19,228 bases of DNA, taken from NCBI GenBank assembly GCA_947384055.1, contig CANDFO010000045.1:1-19228 (forward strand), given 5' to 3'. The notes under the pieces were generated by a model that was given only the letters and a program-made list of their open reading frames with translations, did no database searches and was not told the origin of the DNA. Positions 6,826 to 13,372 of this stretch are shown in pieces; positions within the stretch are counted from its first letter, which is position 1; every line of letters starts with the position of its first letter. The position numbers and the translations under genes were made by a program. Source of the DNA: an uncultured Flavonifractor sp. Lineage in GTDB: Bacteria; Bacillota; Clostridia; Oscillospirales; Oscillospiraceae.

Positions 6826-6948
6826 AAAACCAGGGCCGCTGAAGACGGCCTGCCCAGGCGCTTGGCCTGGGTACTTGAAACGCATCTGTGTTTTTTCAAG
6901 CGGTTTGATTACGCAACGGAGCTAAGAACGCCAAAGGGAGGGTTTTAT

Positions 6949-7161
6949 ATGAACGAACCGAAAAGACTTTACCGTGTGGAGCAGGGGGCTAAAATATCCG
7001 GCGTATGCGGCGGCATTGCGGAGTACCTGAATGTGGACCCCAGTCTGGTGCGGCTGGTCTGGGCGGCCCTGTCGCTGGGCAGTGTGGGCGGCGGGCTGAT
7101 TTTGTACCTGGTCGCCGCGGCGATTCTGCCCAGAAAAAGCGATGTCTACCCGGGGTATTGA
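6949..7161 (+). CDS. Small PspC-domain membrane protein
   Basis: 70 residues. A PspC domain is clear: KRLYRVEQGAKISGVCGGIA then EYLNVDPSLVRLVWAALSL, followed by a hydrophobic helix (about 46-60) and a short basic tail. PspC-domain proteins are inner-membrane parts of envelope-stress (phage-shock-type) responses. Stand-alone forms of about 60-70 residues are common in Firmicutes and their role is poorly defined. No PspA or other Psp gene is nearby. I chose the ATG at 6949, preceded by AAAGGGAGGG, over an upstream in-frame ATG that lies in the structured leader. The MGMT-family gene follows after 33 bp, probably in the same transcript. Confidence 0.88.
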   Translation: MNEPKRLYRVEQGAKISGVCGGIAEYLNVDPSLVRLVWAALSLGSVGGGLILYLVAAAILPRKSDVYPGY

Positions 7162-7194
7162 CCATCAGTCCGCCTGTCTTGTGGAGGGAACGCC

Positions 7195-7557
7195 ATGAGT
7201 TATTATGACAGGGTATACGGCCTGGTCCGGCAGATTCCGGAGGGCAAATGCGCCAGCTATGGACAGCTGGCGCTGCTCAGCGGGAGCCCGCGGGCGGCCC
7301 GTGTGGTGGGCTCCGCCCTGCGGCTGTGCCGGGACCCGTCAGTGCCCTGTCATCGGGTCCTGCGGGCCGACGGGTCGCCCACCTGCGCCTTTGGGCCCGG
7401 TGTGCAGCGGGCAATGCTGGAAGCTGAAGGGGTTTTCTTCACCGCGGAGGGCAGGGCGGACTGGACCCGCTGCATGTGGGACGGGCAGCCGCCCGGCCTC
7501 CGCCGGAATTCCGGCCTGTCCACGGCTTATCATTCCGGGGATCCGGCCGATCAATGA
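7195..7557 (+). CDS. MGMT/ATL-family DNA-binding protein (alkyl-DNA transferase C-terminal domain)
   Basis: 120 residues covering only the C-terminal, DNA-binding domain of O6-alkylguanine-DNA alkyltransferase. Family marks are YDRVYGLVRQIPEGKCASYG, the recognition helix with ARVVGSALR, and the active-site motif PCHRV with C52. Cysteine at this position means alkyl acceptance is possible. In the alkyltransferase-like (ATL) proteins this residue is usually tryptophan, and those proteins only flag lesions. The N-terminal Ada/Ogt-type domain is missing, and the 20-25 residues after the domain have no clear family match. Start ATG at 7195 follows GTGGAGGG. It is probably cotranscribed with pspC. 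Confidence 0.85.
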   Translation: MSYYDRVYGLVRQIPEGKCASYGQLALLSGSPRAARVVGSALRLCRDPSVPCHRVLRADGSPTCAFGPGVQRAMLEAEGVFFTAEGRADWTRCMWDGQPPGLRRNSGLSTAYHSGDPADQ

Positions 7558-8103
7558 CATGGGGGTATTTGATCCGGCTGGTCCCGTTATAGAGCTATTG
7601 CCGCTCCAGTGAGCGGTCGTTCCGGCAGTCTGAGGAGGATATCCGCTCCCCAGGCTGCTTTTTTGCGCTCCCTTGCAGACACCGCGCGGCACGCCGCCTA
7701 TCTGCCTGAAAAAACGCGGATTCCGTTTTGCCCGGCGTATCTGCGGGCCTCTGCCGGCAAGCCCCTCCTTCAGAACACAGTGCCAAACGGCCAAATCTGA
7801 TTTTTTAGCAGCTTTGCCATCCCGTCCTGCCGCCAAGCGGCGGGAACGCGGGGTTCCGCCGCTTGGCTTGCTGTCCGGCGCGTCTCCGCCGCCGGGCCGG
7901 TATTTTCTCCCCCTGTCAGGCTTTGTATGAAATTTGTTAAAGCGTCCAAGCAGCGCGTCTTTTCCCGCCTGGACCGCGCGATTTTCCCTGCCGGACGTGA
8001 AAACTTTTTGCTGCTGGTCATATTTCCATTTTTCAAGCAAGGCCCGAACGGGAGTCTCATCTGCGGAAACCCAATTCCGCACGCAGGAAAAGGAGGACTT
8101 TGT
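7558..8103 (+). other. Long non-coding stretch upstream of the hemerythrin-receiver gene
   Basis: 546 bp without a credible gene. It contains CCGCTC/GAGCGG (7601-7616), and a strong stem-loop at 7832-7867 (12 perfect pairs GCCAAGCGGCGG/CCGCCGCTTGGC plus an inner GAAC/GTTC). Near the next gene it holds small stems such as TGCGGAA/TTCCGCA around 8070-8090. An open frame joins 7927 to the hemerythrin gene, but its residues are not hemerythrin-like and it has no ribosome site. I found no convincing promoter or known riboswitch. The stem at 7832 has no T-tail and could still mark the 3' end of the pspC/MGMT transcript. Confidence 0.5.
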
Positions 8104-9462
8104 ATGAACAGCCAATTTGAATGGCGCGAAGAGTTCAACATTGGCGTAGAACTTATTGATAAAGAGCATCAGCGGCTGTTTCGTATCATCAACAAACTGT
8201 TTGCATATAAAGAGGAGGAAATGGACAGCCATTGGGCCTGCCATGAGGGGGTAAAATTTTTTAAGGGACATGCCATGAAGCACTTCACGGACGAGGAGGC
8301 GTACATGGAGTCCATCGGATACGAGGGGCTGGAGCGGCACCGGCGCATTCACAAAAGTTTTCGGGAAAACACCCTTCTCATTTTGGAGCAGGAGCTGGAG
8401 CGGACCAATTACGCCCCGGACGCAGTGGACCATTTTCTGGGCGTGTGCGCCGGGTGGCTGATCGGCCACACACTGACGGAGGATCTGGCTATAATCGGCG
8501 GCCGCACAAGCAGGTGGGAAAACCTCCTGCCCGACGAAGAGCTCGCGGTTTTGAAAAAGGTCATCATACAGCTTATGTTTGACATGTTCCGTCTGGAGTC
8601 CCAGGTGGTCAGCGACTCTTATGGCGGGGAAAAGTTTGGAAAAGGGATTTACTACCGGCTGGTCTACAGCGCCGGACCGGAGGAGCCGCGGCAGGAAATT
8701 CTCCTGGTCTTTGAGGAAAAGCTGCTGATCAATACGGTGGGAAAAATTATGGGCATCCAGACCAGCAAGCTGGACTCTATGCTGGTCAACGCCGCCAGGT
8801 ATACGGCCCGGCAGTTTGTGGGGCGGATTATGGACCACTTCCAGGCTCTGGACTCCTATGAGCTGGAGGAGGAAAACCTCCTGTCCTATGAGCAGTTCCA
8901 GCAGGTATTTGAACGAAAGGCGCCCCAGGTCAGCCTTCTGTTCAACACCGGCGGCGCGGGGTATTTTTCCTACTGTGTGATTGCCCCGCACCTGTTCCAA
9001 AACGGCGTGGCGACGCCCATTGAGCACGCCAACGCCCTGGCGGAGGTTGAGCGGTACCTGATGAAGCGGGATGAGCTGGAGACCGCACCCCGGCAGAAAA
9101 TTCTGATTGTGGATGACTCCATGGTCATACGGCAGGGGATGAAGAATCTGCTGGACGGAGACTATGAGGTATCTGTGGCGGAATCCGGAATCGCGGCGAT
9201 CCGTACAATCACCCTGAACCGGCCGGACCTGATCCTTCTGGACTATGGAATGCCGGTCTGCGACGGGCGGCAGACCCTGGAGATGCTCCACTCGGAGAAA
9301 GAATTTGCAGATATCCCGGTCATCTTCCTGACAGGACGAAGCGACCCGGACAGCGTGCGGAAGGTCATGGCGCTGAAGCCGGCGGGCTATCTTCTAAAAG
9401 ACCTGAAGCAGGCGGACATTAAACAAAAAATTGACGCCTTTTTTGCGGCGAAGCAGTCCTGA
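8104..9462 (+). CDS. Bacteriohemerythrin - middle domain (CheX-like?) - receiver fusion protein
   Basis: 452 residues, soluble. Residues about 1-135 are a bacteriohemerythrin domain. Likely di-iron ligands are H22 (DKEH), H60 and E64 (KHFTDEE), H79 and H83 (RHRRIH), and H122 and D127 (GHTLTED). Such domains bind O2 reversibly. Residues about 331-450 are a response-regulator receiver with acidic pair D337/D338, phospho-acceptor D380 in LILLDYGMP, T410 in IFLTG and K432 near the end. Residues about 140-320 are an alpha/beta region with a pattern loosely like CheX/CheC phosphatase domains (LLINTVGKIMG and a helix LVNAARYTARQFVGRIMDHF); this is only an inference. There is no DNA-binding or enzymatic output domain. 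I chose the ATG at 8104, preceded by AAAAGGAGG, over the in-frame ATG at 7927. It stands alone, with no kinase next to it. Confidence 0.88.
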   Translation: MNSQFEWREEFNIGVELIDKEHQRLFRIINKLFAYKEEEMDSHWACHEGVKFFKGHAMKHFTDEEAYMESIGYEGLERHRRIHKSFRENTLLILEQELERTNYAPDAVDHFLGVCAGWLIGHTLTEDLAIIGGRTSRWENLLPDEELAVLKKVIIQLMFDMFRLESQVVSDSYGGEKFGKGIYYRLVYSAGPEEPRQEILLVFEEKLLINTVGKIMGIQTSKLDSMLVNAARYTARQFVGRIMDHFQALDSYELEEENLLSYEQFQQVFERKAPQVSLLFNTGGAGYFSYCVIAPHLFQNGVATPIEHANALAEVERYLMKRDELETAPRQKILIVDDSMVIRQGMKNLLDGDYEVSVAESGIAAIRTITLNRPDLILLDYGMPVCDGRQTLEMLHSEKEFADIPVIFLTGRSDPDSVRKVMALKPAGYLLKDLKQADIKQKIDAFFAAKQS

Positions 9463-9470
9463 CCCTCTCC

Positions 9471-9491
9471 GGCGGCGGAGCTTCCGCCGCC
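9471..9491 (+). terminator. Stem-loop just after the hemerythrin-receiver stop codon
   Basis: A 9-bp perfect GC-rich stem (9471-9479 with 9483-9491, loop GCT) 8 bases after the TGA. There is no T-run after it, so it may stabilise the 3' end rather than terminate transcription. Confidence 0.4.
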
Positions 9492-9512
9492 GCAAGCCGC
9501 CCGGCCGCCCCC

Positions 9513-9565
9513 GGGCGGCAAACCCTTGCGGGGCTTTCCTGTGGGGGAAATTTTTCGACAGTCTG
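9513..9565 (+). repeat. Direct repeat flanking R1 copy B, left copy
   Basis: About 85% identical to 9742-9795 in the same orientation. Shared segments include GGGCGGCAAA, TGCGGGGCTTTCC, GTGGGGGAAA and ACAGTCTG. Both copies contain a CTTTCC.../...GGAAA inverted repeat. Confidence 0.75.
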
Positions 9566-9594
9566 AGCCGCCTGCCCCCGGCAGGCGGCTCAGC

Positions 9595-9752
9595 TTGTCG
9601 AAAAAGGCCCTTGGCTTTTTTCGACAAAGGGGATACGGCCTGCCGCGCGTACCCTTTGAGTACACTTGCAGGCCGAGCAGTGTCATTTCCAAGGCACATG
9701 TCCTCGAAAATGACCAATTTTAACTTTATTTTGCCGCCCTCGGGCGGCAAAA
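9595..9752 (-). repeat. R1 structured repeat, copy B (reverse orientation, complete)
   Basis: Contains all four modules. H0 at 9729-9752 is TTTTGCCGCCC/GGGCGGCAAAA. H1 at 9682-9714 and H2 at 9637-9674 have the same pairing scheme as copy A. H3 at 9595-9627 has arms TTGTCGAAAAAGGCC and its near-complement. In H3, A-T at the fourth pair of copy A's GTCA stem is replaced by G-C here. In H2, a G-T pair of copy A is A-T here. Confidence 0.88.
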
Positions 9753-9795
9753 CTCTGCGGGGCTTTCCCGTGGGGGAAAGTTCTTCAACAGTCTG
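9742..9795 (+). repeat. Direct repeat flanking R1 copy B, right copy
   Basis: Partner of 9513-9565. It overlaps the H0 hairpin of R1 copy B and includes a CTTTCCC/GGGAAAG stem (9763-9780). Confidence 0.75.
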
Positions 9796-9838
9796 CCCCG
9801 CTGTTCCAGCGTTTTGGGAGCCTTTGGCGTCTTTTTTC

Positions 9839-9867
9839 TTGCCTTCCGGAGCCGGACGTGATATAGT
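9839..9867 (+). promoter_or_regulatory. Promoter of the DUF2156-GNAT operon
   Basis: -35 TTGCCT (9839-9844), a 17-bp spacer, and -10 TATAGT (9862-9867) preceded by TGA (extended -10). It predicts a leader of about 160 nt to the ATG at 10036, with a small TGGGG/CCCCA stem. Confidence 0.6.
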
Positions 9868-10035
9868 GAACAGCATTGAAAAAGCGCAGACTGCACTTTT
9901 CCAGCCGGCGGCCACGGCACCCGCCTGCTTCAATGGGGGGATTCACCCCATCCAAAATGATATCACTGTAATAATTCCCCATACTGCGGACACCGCCTGG
10001 TCTTATAGACAGGAAAGCGAGGAGACGATACCTGC

Positions 10036-10971
10036 ATGATTAACTTTCACCCCCCGAAGCTGGAGGACAAGCCCTGGGTAGACCGCCTGCTGGCGCAGGC
10101 CGACTACCGGGGGTGTGACTATAATTTTACCAATCTGTTTACCTGGAAAGACGCCTACCGCATGGAGATCGCCCGGGAGGGGGACTTTCTGCTGACCCAC
10201 ATCTGCTCCCGCATCGGGTGCAGCTACCTCTACCCCGCCGGACGCGGGCCGCTGGAGCCGGTCGTCCGCATTCTGGAGGCCGACGCCCTGGAGCGGGGAG
10301 CTCCCCTGCGGCTGGTGTGCCTCACCGCCCCTCAGACCGCCCAGCTGGAGGCGGCTTTTCCCGGGGAATTCACCTTTGCGGCCGACCGGGACGGCTTTGA
10401 CTACCTGTACGATATCAACCGTCTGGCGGACCTGGGCGGAAAGAAGCTCCACGCCAAGCGCAACCATATCAACCGTTTTATAGAGAACAATCCCGGCTGG
10501 GTCTACGAGGAGCTCACGCCGGAGCGCCTGCCCCAGTGCCTGGAGATGGACAAGGAGTGGTATCGCCGCTCCCTCCAGCGGGAGGGCGCGGCCGAGGAAC
10601 AGGACCTGGGGGATGAGGTAATCGCCCTCCGCCTGGCTATGGAGCACTACCAGGCGCTGGGTCTGGAGGGCGGCCTGATCCGGGTGGACGGCCGGGTGGT
10701 GGCCTTCACCATGGGCGATAAGCTGTCCTCGGATACCTATGACGTGCACTTTGAAAAGGCATATGGGGAGATTCAGGGGGCCTATGCGGTCATCAACCGG
10801 GAATTTGCCCGCTGGGTGCGGGAACGCCACCCGGAAATCCGCTATCTCAACCGGGAGGACGACATGGGGGTAGAGGGCCTGCGCAAGGCCAAGGAATCCT
10901 ACTATCCGGACCTGATGGTGGAAAAATACACGGCGGTGCGCACCGCCTCTCTCCGGGAGGGCGCACAATGA
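10036..10971 (+). CDS. DUF2156 protein (phosphatidylglycerol lysyltransferase C-terminal-like domain)
   Basis: 311 residues. It matches the cytosolic GNAT-fold aminoacyltransferase domain of MprF-type enzymes (LPG synthase C-terminal/DUF2156). Recognisable parts are the N-terminal DYNFTNLFTWKDAYRM (28-43), DYLYDINRLADLGGKKLHAK then RNHINRF (123-148), and the C-terminal LNREDDMGVEGLRKAKESYY (271-290) with PDLMVEKY after it. MprF adds aminoacyl groups from tRNA to membrane lipids. This protein lacks the MprF membrane flippase part, so its real substrate is unknown. The ATG at 10036 has GAGGAGA upstream. It overlaps the GNAT gene by 4 bp (ATGA), indicating translational coupling. Confidence 0.87.
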   Translation: MINFHPPKLEDKPWVDRLLAQADYRGCDYNFTNLFTWKDAYRMEIAREGDFLLTHICSRIGCSYLYPAGRGPLEPVVRILEADALERGAPLRLVCLTAPQTAQLEAAFPGEFTFAADRDGFDYLYDINRLADLGGKKLHAKRNHINRFIENNPGWVYEELTPERLPQCLEMDKEWYRRSLQREGAAEEQDLGDEVIALRLAMEHYQALGLEGGLIRVDGRVVAFTMGDKLSSDTYDVHFEKAYGEIQGAYAVINREFARWVRERHPEIRYLNREDDMGVEGLRKAKESYYPDLMVEKYTAVRTASLREGAQ

Positions 10972-11828
10972 CAGAGCTCCGTTTCTCCCGTCCCGGCGAG
11001 GAGGCCGCCCAAAAGGTCCTCTGGCAGGAGGCGTTTGGAGACTCCGACGCCGACATCGCCTTGTTCTATGAGACCTGCTGGCGTCCGGAAGAGATGCTCC
11101 TGCTGCTGGAGGACGGCGTTCCGGTGTCTATGACCGCCCTTCTGCCCCACACCCTGTCCCTGCCGGACGGCGGGGAGGCTTCTGCTTTTTACGTCTACGC
11201 CCTGGCCACCGCCAGGGCCCGGCGGGGAATGGGCTTTGCCCGGCGGCTGCTGGAGGAGGCGGACCGCCTGCTGCAAAACAGGGGCGCGGACTGCGTCACC
11301 GTGGTCCCGGCCCAGCCCAGCCTCCACCGTTTTTTCGGCGCAGCGGGATTTCAACCCTGTTTTTCCACCTGCCGCGCCTGGTTCCGCCGGGCGGAGATCC
11401 CCACCCCCGCCGCCGGGGACCTCTGTGTGAACGCCGGTCCGGAGGAATACGGCGCGGTCCGCGCCCGCTGTCTGGCGGGCACGGCGGCCGTCCGCTACGG
11501 GGAGCGGCTGCTGCGGTTTCAGCAGGGCATGTGCCGGCTGTCCGGCGGGGGGCTTTTCCGGCTGACGGCCGGCGGCGCGGAGGGCTGTGCCGCCGCCGAG
11601 TACCGGGACGACCGTCTGGTGCTCAAGGAGCTGCTGCTTCCGCCGGAATGCCTGGAACGGGGGCTGGCTCTGCTGGCCCGGGTTCTGCCGGCCCAGGAAT
11701 ATGAGGTCCGCACATCCGGCGCCCCGGCCGGCTGGAGCCAATGGGAATTCGGCCGCATCAAGTGGTTTAGCCGGGATAAGGAAGCCCGCTTCGGCCCTGC
11801 CGGTTATATGGGACTGGGCTTTGACTGA
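10968..11828 (+). CDS. GNAT-family N-acetyltransferase
   Basis: 286 residues. The N-terminal half (about 1-130) is a GNAT domain. YVYALATARARRGMGFARRL contains the acetyl-CoA pyrophosphate-binding loop (R-R-G-M-G-F, about 85-90), and the later strand and helix VTVVPAQPSLHRFFGAAGF is typical of the family. The C-terminal 150 residues are less conserved, as in two-part GNAT proteins of the Eis type, but I cannot assign that subgroup. The acceptor substrate is unknown. The start overlaps the stop of the DUF2156 gene (ATGA at 10968-10971), so the pair is made together and may act in one pathway. A terminator follows at 12016-12049. Confidence 0.85.
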   Translation: MTELRFSRPGEEAAQKVLWQEAFGDSDADIALFYETCWRPEEMLLLLEDGVPVSMTALLPHTLSLPDGGEASAFYVYALATARARRGMGFARRLLEEADRLLQNRGADCVTVVPAQPSLHRFFGAAGFQPCFSTCRAWFRRAEIPTPAAGDLCVNAGPEEYGAVRARCLAGTAAVRYGERLLRFQQGMCRLSGGGLFRLTAGGAEGCAAAEYRDDRLVLKELLLPPECLERGLALLARVLPAQEYEVRTSGAPAGWSQWEFGRIKWFSRDKEARFGPAGYMGLGFD

Positions 11829-11876
11829 ACGCCCGCGGCGCCGTTTTTCAAAAGAAGCGGGGGAAGCTTCGCAGCG

Positions 11877-12010
11877 TTTTGCCGCCCGAGGGCGGCAAAA
11901 TAAAGCCAAAATTGGTCATTTTCGGGGATATGCGCCTTGAAAATGACCCTTCTCGGCCTGCAAGTGCACCCAAAGGGTGCGCGCAGCAGGCCGGAGGCCT
12001 TTTTCGACAG
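11877..12010 (+). repeat. R1 structured repeat, copy C (H3 truncated)
   Basis: H0 at 11877-11900 is identical in sequence to that of copy B apart from the two-base loop. H1 at 11915-11947 has changed bases in both arms yet still pairs. H2 at 11955-11992 has inner arms GTGCACCC/GGGTGCGC, with a C-G pair where copies A and B have T-A. After H2 the left arm of H3 is missing, leaving only GGCCTTTTTCGACA-like sequence to about 12010. The loss looks like a small deletion. Confidence 0.85.
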
Positions 12011-12015
12011 GCTCT

Positions 12016-12049
12016 GGGAGCATGCGTTTTTCCGCGTGCTCCCGTTTTT
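12016..12049 (+). terminator. Rho-independent terminator after the DUF2156-GNAT operon
   Basis: Stem GGGAGCATGC (12016-12025) pairs with GCGTGCTCCC (12034-12043) with one G-T, around an 8-nt loop, followed by GTTTTT. It lies about 190 bp after the GNAT stop, beyond R1 copy C, so R1 would be transcribed with the operon. Confidence 0.7.
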
Positions 12050-12251
12050 GATGTCGTCAGGTACGGCGGAGACGGAATCTGCATTGTTTCCCATGGAATA
12101 CTTCACCTGAAAATCAGGCCGCAGCCCTGTCGAAACCCGGAAGTTTTAGGCTCTGCCGGGCGAATTTACGCTTTTTTTGTGTATTCTCTGAAAAAATCCC
12201 TTTCCTGCCGCGCTTTTTTCGGCAGATAACCTCGCAGCCCGAAATATTTGG

Positions 12252-12277
12252 CGGACATTTTTATGGATAAATGTCCG
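12252..12277. repeat. Stem-loop upstream of the opp promoter
   Basis: CGGACATTT and AAATGTCCG form a 9-bp perfect stem with an 8-nt loop. A related GACATTT recurs 18 bases later, outside the stem. It lies about 60 bp upstream of the -35 box and could be a protein-binding site or a leftover repeat. Confidence 0.45.
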
Positions 12278-12336
12278 TATATCAGAGACATTTGCAGGAT
12301 TTGACGGCTTTTCCATCAAAAGAGCCGTGGAAGCCC

Positions 12337-12365
12337 TTGACGGAGCGTCTGTTTTACTATAAAAT
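12337..12365 (+). promoter_or_regulatory. Promoter of the peptide-transporter operon
   Basis: -35 TTGACG (12337-12342), a 17-bp spacer, and -10 TAAAAT (12360-12365). The predicted start near 12372 gives a leader of about 55 nt before the oppB ATG. Confidence 0.6.
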
Positions 12366-12427
12366 ACGTTTTATTAACGTGGGACGTTATGGAGAACATA
12401 CGCATCAGAATATTAGGAAGTGACGAA

Positions 12428-13369
12428 ATGGCAAAATACACCGCGAAACGGGCGTTGATGGCGCTGCTGACCCTGCTGATTGTGGCCTGCATTACGTTTT
12501 TCCTCATGCACGCCATTCCGGGCAACCCGTGGCTGTCGGAGAAAACCCCCTCCCAGGCCACCATTGACGCGCTGAACGCCAAATACGGCCTGGACCAGCC
12601 ACTGATTGTGCAGCTGGGCAAGTATCTGGGCAATCTGCTCCACGGAGACCTGGGCAATTCCATTAAAATGCAGAAAAACCGTCCGGTGCTGGACATTATT
12701 ATGGAGATGTTTCCCGTCTCCGCCCAGGTGGGCATTATCGCCATCATATGGGCAGTCCTGGTGGGCGTTCCTCTGGGGTGCCTGGCCGCCTACAGGCGGG
12801 GCACATGGGTGGACAGCCTGCTGCGGGTCGTCTGTACCATCGGCATCTCCATGCCGGGCTTTGTGGTGGCCTCTATTCTGCTGTACACCTTCTGCGGCGG
12901 CATCCCGGCTTTAAAGACCTTCCCCACCCTGTTTGACTTCTCTCCGGGGGCCTATGTGCTGCCCTGTGCGGCGCTGGGGTTCTACCCTATGTGCTACCTG
13001 TCCCGGCAGACCCGCACCGCCATGCTGGATGCCATCAATCAGGAGTACATCAAGACCGCCCGGGCCAAGGGTCTGAAAAACAAGAAGATCATCTTCAAAC
13101 ACGCCCTGCGCAACGCCCTTATCCCCGTTATCACCTATCTGGGGCCCCAAATCGCCTTTACCCTCTGCGGCGGCTTCGTGGTGGAGACGGTATTCTCCAT
13201 CCCCGGTCTGGGGCGCTACTTTATTCAGTCCATACAGAACCGCGACTATCCCTTAATTATGGGCACCACGCTGTTCCTGGCCGCCTTCATCATCGTCATG
13301 AACCTGCTGGTGGACCTGGCCTATAAGCTGGTGGACCCGCGGATCAATCTGACGAAGGGAGGGAACTGA
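12428..13369 (+). CDS. oppB: Peptide ABC transporter permease, OppB/DppB type
   Basis: 313 residues, about six transmembrane helices, first at 8-28. An integral subunit of a type I ABC importer for oligo- or dipeptides. The ATPase-coupling EAA motif lies at about 207-230 (EYIKTARAKGLKNKKIIFKH). The N-terminus MAKYTAKRALMALLTLLIVA and the end NLLVDLAYKLVDPRI are typical of the family. I chose the ATG at 12428, preceded by AGGAAG at 7 nt, over an in-frame ATG at 12389 with no ribosome site. It is first gene of oppBCDF; the next start is 3 bp after its stop. The symbol is given by family and position; whether the system is Opp or Dpp is undecided. Confidence 0.93.
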   Translation: MAKYTAKRALMALLTLLIVACITFFLMHAIPGNPWLSEKTPSQATIDALNAKYGLDQPLIVQLGKYLGNLLHGDLGNSIKMQKNRPVLDIIMEMFPVSAQVGIIAIIWAVLVGVPLGCLAAYRRGTWVDSLLRVVCTIGISMPGFVVASILLYTFCGGIPALKTFPTLFDFSPGAYVLPCAALGFYPMCYLSRQTRTAMLDAINQEYIKTARAKGLKNKKIIFKHALRNALIPVITYLGPQIAFTLCGGFVVETVFSIPGLGRYFIQSIQNRDYPLIMGTTLFLAAFIIVMNLLVDLAYKLVDPRINLTKGGN

Positions 13370-13372
13370 CCC

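Larger units (their letters stand above)
9463..10035. other. 573-bp repeat mosaic between the hemerythrin-receiver gene and the DUF2156 gene
   Basis: In order: a 9-bp stem after the stop, the first 53-bp direct repeat (9513-9565), a very strong hairpin (9551-9605), R1 copy B in reverse (9595-9752), the second direct repeat (9742-9795), a promoter (9839-9867) and a leader of about 160 nt. Open frames on both strands here translate repeats and lack ribosome sites, so I call no gene. Confidence 0.75.
11829..12427. other. 599-bp intergenic stretch: R1 copy C, terminator, hairpins and opp promoter
   Basis: No gene seen. It holds R1 copy C (11877-12010), a terminator (12016-12049), a 9-bp stem-loop (12252-12260 with 12269-12277), a CTGCCG/CGGCAG stem near 12206-12227, and the promoter of the peptide-transporter operon (12337-12365). 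A short AACGT/ACGTT stem lies in the leader just before oppB. I recognised no T-box or other riboswitch. Confidence 0.65.

Noticed and set aside
7927..8103. N-terminal extension of the hemerythrin-receiver protein
   Set aside because: The added 59 residues do not resemble hemerythrin and there is no ribosome site at 7927, whereas AAAAGGAGG precedes the ATG at 8104.
7558..8103. Riboswitch (for example c-di-GMP type) upstream of the signalling fusion protein
   Set aside because: Small stems are present but I could not find the conserved core of any class I know.
7339..9291. 650-codon minus-strand frame opposite the MGMT and hemerythrin-receiver genes
   Set aside because: Antisense to two genes with clear domain matches. 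Its translation shows no family motif and is a by-product of GC-rich codon bias.
9394..9933. Minus-strand frame of 179 codons over R1 copy B, and a plus-strand frame at 9431-10039
   Set aside because: Both are composed of repeats, low in complexity (Arg/Pro/Gly-rich), overlap real genes or a promoter, and lack ribosome sites.
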